Positions 13,301-24,542 of a DNA stretch of 64,000 nt are shown one piece after another. Position 1 is the first letter of the stretch, and the number at the start of each line of letters is the position of its first letter. The notes beneath the pieces were generated by a model. The model saw nothing but the letters and a program-made list of their open reading frames with translations, made no database searches and was not told the origin of the DNA. The position numbers and the translations under genes were made by a program. Origin of the DNA: Eucalyptus grandis (taxonomy: Eukaryota; Streptophyta; Magnoliopsida; Myrtales; Myrtaceae); assembly GCF_016545825.1 (NCBI RefSeq), contig NC_052616.1, forward strand, positions 33,656,192-33,720,191. The letters are read 5' to 3'.

Positions 13301-13906
13301 CAGGTCGGACAAGTCAGCGTTCTTCCAGTGTAACTTCTCGAGCTACCAAGACACGATGTATGTGCACAGTCATCGCCAGTTCTATCGCGATTGCGATATA
13401 TATGGCACTATCGATTTTATATTTGGAGATGCGGCGGTGGTTTTCCAGAATTGCAACTTGTATGCGCGCAAACCAAACGAGGGACAGGCGAATGTGTTCA
13501 CTGCCCAGGGCAGAGAAGATCCGCTAGGGCAAACCGGGATGTCGTTCCTTGGCTGCAACTTTGCAGCCGCACCAGACCTTGCACCTGTACAGTCATCATT
13601 TAAAACATTTCTTGGCCGTCCGTGGAAGGAATTCTCGAGGACGGTGATCATGGAATCGTACATTGGCGACCTGGTTGACCCAGCTGGGTGGTCGGAGTTC
13701 CACGGATCGGCTGGGTTGAGGACTCTCTTCTATGGGAGTACCAGAATAGAGGCCCGGGTTCAAACATGAGTGACCGAGTGAAATGGCCCGGGTACAAAGT
13801 TATTACGAGCTCAACAGTGGCAAAACAGTTCACAGTCGAGTCTTTCATTCAAGGTAACCAGTGGCTCAATGACACCGGTTTTCCTTATTTTTCGGGTCTG
13901 GATTAG
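10326..13906 (+). pseudogene. Type I pectin methylesterase (PMEI domain + PME domain), three exons, two frameshifts
   Basis: Family function: removes methyl esters from cell-wall homogalacturonan, with the N-terminal PMEI part as an inhibitor-like pro-region. Exon 1 is 10326-11086, exon 2 12551-12710, exon 3 13213-13906, all with GT-AG borders in compatible phase. Exon 1 encodes a signal peptide (hydrophobic residues 9-23) and a PMEI domain with Cys38, Cys47, Cys106 and Cys151. The usual basic processing site before the enzyme domain is replaced by Glu-Asp-Ser-Leu-Leu (211-215). The enzyme domain has YQDT (Gln codon 13347, Asp 13350), DFIFG (Asp 13413) and LGRPW (Arg 13617). The Gln expected in the QAVALR motif reads Glu (13281). 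Exon 2 loses one base near 12579-12582 and exon 3 one base near 13735-13738, and after each break the family sequence continues in another frame. As read, the enzyme domain cannot be translated. A true pseudogene is most likely, but consensus errors remain possible. Confidence 0.85.
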
Positions 13907-14149
13907 AGAGTATTTAAATGTTTAGATTTTTCAGAGTGCCTTAGTAACGTAAAGTTCTACTTTGGTTGTGCATGCAGCTCTACTTTCTGCGTTTTTAATT
14001 ATTGAGTTGGACAGAGAAACTAGCTGCTCTAGTTTCTCCTTTCTGTTGTATTTGAACTAATGACTCCAGCCTGTTGACAAGTGAATTTTTGCCGGCAACT
14101 TAAAGGTGCATTTTTTCGAAAAAAATACATGGACGAATAAAAAACATAA

Positions 14150-14262
14150 GGATAAGTTCAATAGAAGTTCTAAAATTTGTTACAAAAATACAATTGAGTC
14201 TTAAAATTTGTAAAAAGTGCAATCAAGTTCTAAAATTTGTTAAATTGTTTCAATCGAGTCCT
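14150..14262. repeat. Short tandem repeat (three to four units of about 35-40 bases)
   Basis: The phrase 'aagttctaaaatttgt' and close variants ('gagtcttaaaatttgt', 'gagtcctaaaatta') recur every 35-40 bases, alternating with caat-type spacers. The wording resembles the terminal arrays of foldback elements seen elsewhere in the window. It lies between the pectin methylesterase gene and the F-box relic. Confidence 0.5.
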
Positions 14263-14269
14263 AAAATTA

Positions 14270-15990
14270 TTTGGTGGAAGGGTTACACATTGTCCCCATT
14301 GCTCAATAATTGCTCTTCATCGACTAAGCTATGTTTGAGAGGCTGTCGTTTCTTGTCCAGCGATAGTATTAGTTGGAGTTTGCTTAAATCCTTGTCCATT
14401 CATAATGTGAGCGATGATGTGCTTTCAAAGATTTTGATGGGTAGCCCTGTTCTCGAATACTTGAATTTGATAATGCCAGGGAATAAAGGAATTGACTGAA
14501 AAGTTTTGAGAGAGTTGATTATGGGTTCTCCTGTCGTGGAATCCCTTTGAGATTTGGACTCACTCGTTTGCTTTCAGTGCGTGTGAGAGTGGATTTGTTT
14601 AAAGAGATAATAAGAATTATTGAAGCGCCATCCTAGTAGAAGCCGAATTAGATTTCGACAGTCCGGTCAAATTAGATTGCTCTCTGCTTAAGGAAATGCT
14701 TTGCCAGCTGCAGAATGCCACTCAAATTCTTTTTGCGCTTTGGTGCCTTCGGGTGAGCATAATCTTTTTGCTTCCTAATGAACATTATTTTTTCCAAGTA
14801 GTTTTTCACTTGGGGTAGGGGACATTATTCTTGCAAAGCTTATGGATGCTCAGGTTTTATTTTAATGGAATTTTATAAGAGAAAAGGTACAGGCTTGTGA
14901 TGTACTTAAGAGGAGTTCCATCAATATTCCGGCATTCCAGTTATACTTTGCTAAAACAACAATGACCCTTTTCAAACTTTGATTTTATGATCTGTCCTTA
15001 CCTTTTGACGTGAGTAGGTTATGTGGCCTCTGAAGGTAGAAGACATGCCAGTTCTGCTGCTGAATTGCAAGTCTTTGACACTGCACATGTCGGTTCCCCA
15101 ATTCAGCTTTCCTGCTATAACAAATATGCTAGCAACTACACCAAATTTGGAGAAGCTGGTCATAATTTTTAAGCCATCTGATTGGGTCTCCTCGCGGGTA
15201 TACTCCTTAAGCGCCAATTCACAGGTTTAGATAATTCAAAGGATTAACTGGAATGTACCACCCAAAATCTCTCTCCTTCCCTTTTTCTTTCTCGAGTCCA
15301 TGAAGTTCCACTACTATCGCAGCCTATATTTCAAATGCCCCCTCTAATGCTCCGGAAGTTTCACCGACAGATTCACTCTTTCTTTTTTGTGAAGGCCACT
15401 GTGATGGTGAAAATGAGAAAATTGCTCTTGCATTGATGAACTGAGTGCACAAATTTGGTTTCTCTTGTTTATGATGATCTCTAATCTGATTACTGTAGGC
15501 GAGATGTATAATTTGACAAGTGATAGGTGTGGAAACTAGATCATGCTTTATGTGGAACATTCACTTTGTCTTTTATCTGTGAGCAGTGTATATCTTACTT
15601 AGAAATGTTGATCATGAGAGCCATTGGCATATAAATAAGAAGTTCAAGCATTAGGCTCAACATCTCAAAAATGTTGAGATTTTTGGATTTTCTGGTTGTT
15701 TAAGATTCAAATATGAGGAAGTGCTCACGTTGGTAAAGTTTTTGCTTGAACATGCATCTGTGCTGGAAAATGTGGTCATTCAAGTTAAAAATCAGAAATC
15801 ACAACAAGATCTTGGGGTAGTGAGCTCACGCATGCTGCTTGAAGTGGCCCAAGGACTTCAAAGGTTTCACAGAGCTTCTAAGCATGCTGCGGTGTTACTC
15901 AGTTATCGAGAAGAAGAAGAAGAAAAGCGGCAAAAGGAAGAAGTTAGAGTAACAACAAAATGTATTCACGTTGGCCATATGGATGATTGA
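14270..15990 (+). pseudogene. F-box/LRR/FBD protein relic (LRR and FBD parts)
   Basis: Three blocks in order match plant F-box/FBD/LRR proteins, which are SCF ubiquitin-ligase adaptors. Block 1 (about 14270-14499) gives leucine-rich-repeat text such as SLLKSLSIHNVSDDVLSKIL and GSPVLEYLNL. Block 2 (about 15018-15230) gives LLLNCKSLTLHM and a TPNLEKLVI motif typical of the strand before the FBD domain. Block 3 (about 15650-15990) gives the FBD-like VKFLLEHASVLENVVI. A plausible intron (donor gtgagc about 14753, acceptor tag about 15018) separates blocks 1 and 2. Stops break the frame around 14500 and 14630, and I see no F-box at the N-terminus. A paralogous fragment lies at 290-800. Confidence 0.6.
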
Positions 15991-15997
15991 TTGAGAT

Positions 15998-16590
15998 AGG
16001 AACACTTTAAGCCACAACATCAACTAGCTTGATATGTTGCTGGTAATGTCTAATGTAAGCTTTTCAGTGTTTTGAAGCAAGTTATGGGGTTGTATTTTGT
16101 TTGGAAATTGTTCTACGAGGTTGAGCAACGTTTTGTTGCAGGAATATCCTATTTACTTACGTAATGTCGTTTTAAGGAATCCATATTGAATCACATGACA
16201 GCGACATCCCCCCGTGGCCTTTTTATTGAAGAGCGCATTTCTTGTCATAGGAGCATCCGAGAATGCTTGGGACATTATAAACTCCACAACCTCTGAAAAG
16301 TTTTAGTGATTGGGCCTCCTAATTCACTTTTAAGCTTCAATGCTATTATATTTAATCGTATGCAAGTATCTTGACTTAGAATGATATTGCATTTTATGGG
16401 TTGATGATTGATTGAAGTCGCAGGATTTGGGATGGTTCAATAGAAGGAGATGGCTCATTCTATTAGCTTCCCCCAATTACATGATATGCGCAATTAGAGT
16501 AGAGATATATCGAATTCAGGGGCGTGACTTATAATCAAAATTGTTGTGTAGTTGTCCAGTACTGGTGCAATCGATGGTAAGGTATAATAT
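15998..16590 (+). repeat. 3' flank of the F-box relic, duplicated at 640-800 and 2530-2930
   Basis: Non-coding flank shared with the left paralogue. It is the intact-site version that shows where the 886-2525 insertion went in. It ends at the target duplication of the long LTR that starts at 16595. Confidence 0.5.
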
Positions 16591-16944
16591 AAGATGTCAC
16601 ACCCTGAACGCTGAGCACACGAGCATCCCTCGGCGATCGATTAAAAATGCGACGTCCCAAGACGTGTCGCCGACCTAGTCTTTTTATCTTTCGATTAAAC
16701 GCATGCGGAAGCAATTAAAATAAACACCCACTCAATAAACAAATAATAGGGATAGTAAAAACACAACAAATATTGCCGAAAACAACATATTTATTTGTCC
16801 ACTGTTATCCCTAGAAAGTTTAATAATTACAAGCATTTCTACGGCCACTTCCTATTGACCCTCTCAAAAACCTTCAGGGGTTAGGGTTAACCTAAACTTC
16901 ACTAATGTCAGGGTCAGCCAAAAAGTGTCGCATCTTGTGCCCAC

Positions 16945-19900
16945 TATGACATCCAAAATTTCTAATTCTGCTTTCAATTAAATGAGACGGACTTTTCATT
17001 GACGTGCTTATAATTCAATTCTACGAGCTGATCACTCATGAGATAACTAGTCTATCAGGTGAAGCCATTAAGGAAGTTAAATGCAATAGACTCGAGAATC
17101 TAACCATGAATCGGCTAGTTGACCGTATTAATCTGCAATGATCATTACGACACTATCAGAATCGAACATAGAGTAGTAATAGGTCGATTCAATTGAGATA
17201 TGTGATTAGAGTGTGGGTGATTCCACTTGATTTCAATATTCTCGTCGACCGGCACTAAACTAATTCTTCTGTCGTTGGGGTACCCTATGTCTCGTAATTG
17301 AAACTTCAAGATTTTCACAACAATCGAGAGTCACCGATATGTCGAAGATTATGTCGTGGCTTGAAAAAATAATCAACCATGGGTCAATTGTACTGAAAAT
17401 TCCTAAAAGTTACCTAGTAAATTAGGACACGCTCAAATCACGCCAGATTGAAATTAACCATGATTTTAAACCTGAATTCAAAAATTAAAAGCTCACATGT
17501 CACGCTTTATTTTAAGAACGTTGACTTATCTTCGGAAGATTTTTCATGCAAACCAAGTTTTTCGCAAAATAATCAAAGTATGGCTACTTTGGCTCGAGAA
17601 ATTAGTAGGCCCGCTTGGTCGTGCTTTTGAGACTCAAGAAGGTTCTATGGACAAGAGAACATGTGAATTAAAGTGTGGTGACATTGGATTAATTTTATGG
17701 ACTTCAATTTGGTTCAATTAGAAGAGACTTGAATGAAATTGATATACAAGATTTCATGCCACGGCGGAAAAAGAAATTGCAACCATTGGAATAAGGTTGT
17801 GGGAGATTGAGAGAGGAGGACATCATCAAGTGATGTCAAAAGAGCATAGGATATTGACAAGTGGGAGGGTGAGGATTGGCTCTCAAAAAGGTGGGACATC
17901 ACTTTACCAATCAACCTTTTCATCTTCAACCTTGGCTTGATTTCGAAATTGGAGAGAGAGGGAGAGAATCTCGCCGGACCAGCTTGTTCGACGCCGCCCC
18001 TTTCGCTCGTTCGGTCGCCCTCTCGTTGCCGTTGTTGTCATGGTCATCGTCCCTCGTTCGCGCGCGAAGGCCCGTGCATGCCTCACCAGCCAGCTTCGCG
18101 AGCCGCTTCGCTTTCATCCCGTGTCCTTCGGCCGTCTACCTCACCGTTCGACAGCCACAACATCGCCTGGGAGCCGCCCGAAGCTTCATCTCGCCCGTCC
18201 GGCCACTAAACCGTCGGGCTTCCGCGCCAAGAGAAGCCGTTGTCGCCACTGTCCACTGCTTGCATTGTCTTGCTCAGCCTTTGCGCCACCAGCCGCTGTC
18301 CCGAGGATCCGGACGTTGATCCCATCGTCGCCACCGCAGCCACCGCCTATACCCACCCGACTCCGCCCGCTCACCGCCGCCTCCTCCTTCGCCGTTCGCC
18401 TAACCGCCGCCGCATTCAAAATGGTTTAGTCCAAGATCAGCAGCCTCCGACCAGCAAGCCTGTGAGACTTCAAGGAGCGTTTCGGGGCCCTTCCCGGCCT
18501 CCGTTGGTGTCGCCACTTCGAGGTTTATCAACCGCCTTGGCGTCGTGGTCGTCGTGAACTCATCGGCACACAAAACCGGTGAGTTTATCCTCTAAACCTC
18601 GTTTAGTAAGTTAATCATGCTTAAGCAAAGGTTTAGATTAGTCTAATTAGGTTTAGGTGGTTAGATTAGATTATTTTAATGTAAGTTAGATTAGTTGTAT
18701 GATTAGTTTAATGGATGTTTAATTAGGGCTAATTGTATGTTTAAATTAGTGTAATCTAGTTTAAGCCCTAATTATTTATTTTTAATTAATAAATTACTTC
18801 GAATTTTATAAATATTATTTTATTAAATTATATCATTATAATATATTATTTAATTATTTAATTTTCGAATTAAATTTAATTATTTAATAATTTCAAAATT
18901 TTGCCGAGATGACCTATCGCTAGAATTTCGTCATCAAATAAGGTGGTCAGCTTGTGCCAATTGTATGTTTAATTGAGAAGTTGTGTAAATTGATGATTTT
19001 GGTTAATTATTCCAAAAGCATGGAATTGAGTGAAATTGGAGAAGTTTTAGTATTTAACTTGAAAATACCCGGTGTTGGCTTATAGCACCGTAATTGGTTG
19101 GTAGGACCACTTTTGTATCAATTGATTGAATGGTTGTTTATATGGGGATTTATCTCAAAGATGCGGTATCAATATCGATTGGAATTTGATTGTGAAAGGT
19201 TGTGAATGGATCTTGAAAATCGTCAAGTTCGACTATGCCCGTTAGACCGTGATTTGCCACTTGACAAAGGTCGCACTTGATAAGGCCGAATCCGCCACCT
19301 ATTAAAGGTCGCGCCCATTGGGCCGTAAATTGCCACCCGATAGGGTCGTACTGATAAGACCGTAATCCGGCAACCTATTAAAGGTCGCGCCTATTGAGCC
19401 GTAATTTGCCACCTAAAGATAAGTCATGTCCTTTCGACCGTGGTTTTTAGTGAATGATTTGATTGATTATTTAAATGTACTAACGTGCAGGAATGGACCA
19501 AGGCGAGGTAAGTCCTTAATCTCTTTGTGTGGCTAGAGCGCTCATGGGGGCTTATTTGCTTCCTAATCGAGTTTTAGAGGATATGACTCGTTGAGACATT
19601 ATCTCACCCCGCCAGGATAATATTTTCAAGTCCCTAAATGGCGATCCTCCGGAGTTTTTGGCAGACCAGTTGAGGGTCACCGAGAGGATTTTTGACTGTC
19701 GATCCCGGATCTCATCTGGTCTATGAGCTTGTGGTGACTCATCAAGTCTGGCCGATGAGAACCTTCCGGTAGGGTCCTCATTGATTTAGAGCATGGTATC
19801 ACTATAGGCCTCGATGGATTCTTGGATGGCCCTCTCGTGTGTTTTGATATCCCCCGGTATTATAGATGCCGGCCTAAGTGAGGGTGCCGTTGATCCTTCG

Positions 19901-20240
19901 TATGGGTTGGTGGAGGACCCAACACCCTCAATGACTGTGGAGACCAAGAGCTGGTGAATGGATCTAATAGCCTGGTCTTAGGACAGCTTAGTTTTTGAGA
20001 CCGATCTTCTATAGATCTTTTGTTATTAGCCTAGTCCTCGTAATCGAACCGGTTTGATGTGTTTAAAGTGTGTGGTTTGGTTTTGAAAATGCGATCCTAC
20101 TTTTCTATCCCAATTAAGTTTTGTCTGGGATTATTTATCCGCTTCGCATGTGTAAATAATTGAATGGGTCGGCAACGTGTCCGGGAAGTTGCATTTATCG
20201 AGCGCAAGGATGTGCGCGTGCTCGAGGTTTGGGCGTGACA
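16945..20240 (+). mobile_element. Nested long solo LTR (plus strand), about 3.3 kb, target duplication CCCAC
   Basis: It starts TATGACATCC (first TG apparently mutated to TA) and ends GGGCGTGACA, with CCCAC directly before (16940-16944) and after (20241-20245). Its first 550 bases match the inverted sequences at 22200-22768 and 33390-34075. The last 200 bases are the reverse complement of the 16595 end of the outer LTR, as expected for two family members in opposite orientation. A GC-rich block (about 17960-18560) is followed by a GGTGAG donor-like site at about 18579. A 76-bp direct repeat (units at about 19298 and 19374) is internal. The many short ORFs between 17876 and 18557 overlap in several frames and show no protein family. 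Confidence 0.7.
19258..19425 (+). repeat. 76-bp direct repeat inside the nested LTR
   Basis: The phrase 'cctattaaaggtcgcgcc' recurs at about 19298 and 19374, each followed by a 'ttg.gccgtaa.ttgccacc' phrase, giving about two and a half units of 76 bases. This may be a regulatory array of the LTR. Its role is unknown. Confidence 0.6.
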
Positions 20241-22773
20241 CCCACCACATCCACACTCGGCAGATCTCCACGCTAGGCCTTGAAAAATGTTAACTCACAA
20301 TGGGGTGAGATAAATCTCAGCGAGTTAACAATCTAAACCTCGATTATGATGCAAATTCGTCTCAAAGGCAGCCTAAACATGCAATGGCATACAATCTTAC
20401 CTCGCATTGGCACACCCCTACATATTAGTACGTCACATATGCCATTATAAATACAACAAGCATAATCAATCATCAGAACACATAACTCTTTGCACCAAGC
20501 ATCCACACGGGTCTTGATTATAAGGTAAAACCCGTTTTGGCACGTCCCATATCATGCCTAACAGCTTTTACCCCATAATCAAGCACAACACGTCACACTC
20601 ATTTACATGTGTTCCGATTATTACGATCCTCGGGCCATGGCCAATACACGAGTTGGTGGTCTTCGACATGCATCGGGCACGCCCCATTGAGCACGGCATC
20701 ATCCAGAACCCCCACCTAGACGGCATTCCATAAAGGAGCATCGATTCGGCCTCAACCATGACTCCGCATCCGACTCTACCGGGCATCCAATAAAAATCAG
20801 GCATAGTCCCCAAACTCCTGTTGGGTGACGGATTAAATTATATGACCACACAAGCACGCCAACACTCAAGCCAATTTTTATCTTCCGTCACTAGCCAAGT
20901 GTAAAGAGTTTGTGCTTAAATAGCAAATCTCGGAAAATCTTTACATTTAAAATTCTGGTAAAATAATCGCATGGAGTCACCTCTTTGAAATCTACCCATC
21001 AAACCTTGCACACTTTCATTTTTAACTTTCATTTTAAAACATCATTGCCCCTTTTATCATGTAAAATACGGTGTCCAAACACGGACTCAAAGTTTGCTAT
21101 TTTCTTACCAATAAACCATATTTGAAAATAGCATTTAAAATACATGATATGGGTAATCAAACAGCATGGCATTACATGCTCAAACGATCATAATTAAGTG
21201 TAAGCTCATCCAGCAAAACAAGCACAAAATTCCACTTAACTAATCCATCATTAATTATGCTAATCGAGATTAATTAAGCACGACTTATCGATTAACGATT
21301 AATTAACCTAAACTCAAATAATTAATCTAACCATGATTAATTAATCTAATCATAATTATTTAAACTAATCACACTAAATTTAATCTAAACCATCATTAAT
21401 CGCAATTAAAACTAAACTAAAATTTGTAAATACTAACCGTCATTAATATTAAAATAACCACCCCTACATGTAATTAATAACTCTAATCCACAATAAGGAA
21501 GTTAACTCACGGGTTTTCCGGGCGACGTGGCATGATGGCATGGCGACAAAGATCGAGAACTTGACCTTCACAGCTCGAATGGCGGCGGTTCGGTGAAGTC
21601 GAGCTCACGGCCAAGGGCGCTCGGCTTGGGCGGACGGTGTGCAATGGTGAGGATGATGGTGGCATGGTGGTGGTGGAAACGGGGGGTGATGAACAAGGAA
21701 AGAAGAAAAGGAAGAAGATGTTGACGTTAGAGAAAATGAAAGCAAAGAAATGGAGGGGAAGAAGATGGGGTGCTACAGCAAAGGGAGAATGTGTGAGGGG
21801 AGAAGAGAAAGAGAGAAGGAAGAGAGAAAGAAAAGAAGAAGGGAGGGGGTTGTCATGAGGAGGAAGGGGGAAGAAGAGAAAGAAACAATACAAAATGGAG
21901 GATGTTGGGGGAAAATTGTGGCAGAAGGGCTGGCGTGAGCAAGAAGAAAGAGGAGAAAAAGGGGTGGAAATTTCGGTACAAAGAGGGGGAAACGAGGGAG
22001 AAGAGAGAGAGAGAGAAGAGAGAGAGAAAAGGGAGAAGAAAGAGAGGGAAAGGAAATTGAGAATGAGAATGAGAGGGGAGAGAGAGAGAAAAATATTCTT
22101 ATTATTATTATTTTTCTCTTTTTTTTCTTTCCTTTCGGTCTCCGATTTTTCATTTGACAATTTCTTATCCGAAATTTCGGACTCGCCGATAGTTCAACGG
22201 ATGATAAGACGATGTCCAATAATTAAATATGGAAACCCTCAAAATTCGGTACCTGAAATTGAATTAAATTTCATGGTTAAAATCAATCGAACGCGACTTT
22301 AGTACAACCTAATCTATCGGGTGGCTTTTAGGGGTTCTCACACGATTGACCCATGGCCACATAATTTTCGATCCACGTTTATGCATCTTCAAATCGCGGA
22401 CACCTCGGTTGTCATGTAATCACTAGGATTTATTTACATACCCTGAATATAAGATCAATAGAAAATCGGTTTATCATCGCTCGACGTGGATATCGTAATC
22501 GTGAACCAATTACGTACTTTTGTTGAATTGATTCATATCGCTCACTAATTGATTTATACAACGTAGTATTGACCCTTTTCAATCCTTATGGTCAAGCGGT
22601 CTATTCTTGATTGAGTTCTTTGATCTTTCGCATTTTAACCCTTTACAACCTCATTCAATAGATTAGTTAACTCGTGAATGATCGGTTTAGAGTAAAATAA
22701 CCATAAGTGCGTCGATGAAATAACCATTTCATGTATTTCGAAATAGGGCCAAATTTCAAGATATCACATAAGA

Positions 22774-24539
22774 GGTGGATGGGGCTCCGGCTTCGTCACT
22801 GTTAGATATGCGTGATGTGGATATTGAAAGAGTTGGAAACATTAGATAAAACTCAATTTTAAAAAAAAGATATGAATTGTAGTATATGTACTGTTAAAGA
22901 AAATGAGTTTCTTACTTTAAGTATATTTTTTTGATGTGTAATACTTCAACAAATCAATGCAAACGACGGACAGAGGGTAACGAGAGTTTTCTACATATAG
23001 TTTATAGTATAAGTTATGGTACCGTAATGTCGGTCAATACAGGGTCAATAAGAATTAGAATTAGTTTTGATTAGACTTTTTGGAGTCAGCATCGATCAAA
23101 TAATGGGAGATATAAGAGTGCTTGATATGAGTCAATCTCCCTTATAAAAATTTTACAAAGGTTTTTCTTCTAGTCCCGCAACTTTTATCAAGCAAATTGT
23201 AATCCAATGCTTCAATTTTTTATGGATATAATAACCGTATTATTGAGAAGTAAACTTAAATAAGTTATATCCATTTAATCTATTCTATAATAAATTGAAT
23301 TGAATTTTATCTTTACTATCTTCCATAAATTTGGCTATAGTTCCGTGCTATGCCATGAAAAGAAAAACACTTTAATGAATTTATTCAGTTAAAGGATGTT
23401 GTGTTCATCTTTCTATTTTCTCTATTTCTCCACTTTCCCACTCACTCACTCATCACTCCTCCCCTCCCCACTCACCAAAAAAAAAAAAAAAAAGAAATCT
23501 TAGTGAAGAATATAAGAATCCATAACAAAATGGCACTGATTCAAATGTTCTATTAATTGTTTTAGTTGTGAAATTGGATATGTATAACGTTAAATAAGAA
23601 TGGTCGAATAAAATTACGTCGTAGTTAAATTTGGATGGAGTAAATCAATTAAATTTGAATGATCGCCACTCTCCCGCTATCTTTATCACTTCCCTTTTCT
23701 CTTCATCAACTACTGATACATACCTGTACTTTGTCCACTCACTATCTAATCTAAACTATCTTTTATATTCATATTGTGAGTGAAGACAATAAGAATGTAA
23801 CCATTTGGCATTGGTTAGGAAAATCTTTCTCGAGCTATTATTTTAAATTCTCAAATGGATAAAATATTGAATGAATATGACGTTAAATAAGAATGACTGA
23901 ATTAAAGTATTATTTTATTCCGTAATGGAGTTTCGATGGAGTAATTGAAAAATGTTTCCACGGTAGAAATGGAGAAAGGGAGAAAATTGAGTTTAGAAGG
24001 ATTATTTGGTTGGTTAGAGCATAGAGATACTTTTGGTAATAGAGAAAAAGCTATTTGATCGGGCAAAGGAGGGGGTTATTTTCAACAATTAGAAAATGTT
24101 GGAAACAATTTCTTATTGTAAATAACCCTGCACTTTTCTAAAGACAGATTGATTCAAGGTTCTCAATGACAACAAATTTTCAGGAAGATAACTAACGGGA
24201 GGATGGCAATTCAACGTTTCAAGTAATTTAGGGACCCAATCAAATTTGTTCAAAAATTAGGAGCGACATTGTACATTAAACATAGACTGAGGTATCTAAT
24301 TACAATGATCGAAAATTCAAGGATGATAATTATACATGAGAAAAGATTTAGGCACTTTTAGTAATATTATCCTCTTAGGCTGCATTTGATAGTTTGTATT
24401 TGAGTTTGGATAGATAACAAATTATCCCACTCGATGTTTGATGATGTTCTCCTGATCGGTGTAAACGATACATTCGGATAAAATGTTACATTAGGACTTT
24501 CGACATTGGGGATGGGATAAACTCACACTGGATGAAAAA
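22774..24539. other. AT-rich intergenic DNA, no gene recognised
   Basis: I see no supported coding region, tRNA or clear element. A 15-base A run lies near 23477. Around 24378 the phrase 'ggctgcatttgatagttt' resembles a MITE end, but I could not find its inverted partner. Confidence 0.4.
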
Positions 24540-24542
24540 TTA

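Larger units (their letters stand above)
16595..22768 (-). mobile_element. Outer long solo LTR (minus strand), about 2.9 kb without its nested insertion, target duplication TAAGA
   Basis: On the minus strand this unit starts TGTGATATC at 22768 and ends GGGTGTGACA at 16595. The pentamer TAAGA flanks it on both sides (16590-16594 and 22769-22773). It is interrupted from 16945 to 20240 by a second LTR plus its target duplication. Removing that leaves about 2.87 kb. Sequence from 22768 inward matches the minus-strand reading of 33390-34075 and the start of the nested LTR. A purine-rich block (about 21640-22100) forms long low-complexity ORFs that are not genes. With no coding region or second LTR, a solo LTR of a Ty3/gypsy-like family is the simplest reading. 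The superfamily is inferred from end sequence and length only. Confidence 0.65.

Noticed and set aside
17876..18557. Cluster of Ala/Arg/Pro-rich ORFs
   Set aside because: GC-rich LTR leader with few stop codons in any frame. No domain, and located inside a precisely bounded solo LTR.
16595..20240. DNA transposon with long terminal inverted repeats
   Set aside because: The ends are inverted relatives, but no target duplication joins them. TAAGA pairs 16595 with 22768, and CCCAC pairs 16945 with 20240, which fits two nested LTRs.
21507..22302. Long overlapping ORFs on both strands, rich in Ser/Leu or Lys/Glu/Arg
   Set aside because: Low-complexity purine/pyrimidine-biased block inside the outer LTR. 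Several frames are open at once, as expected from composition alone.
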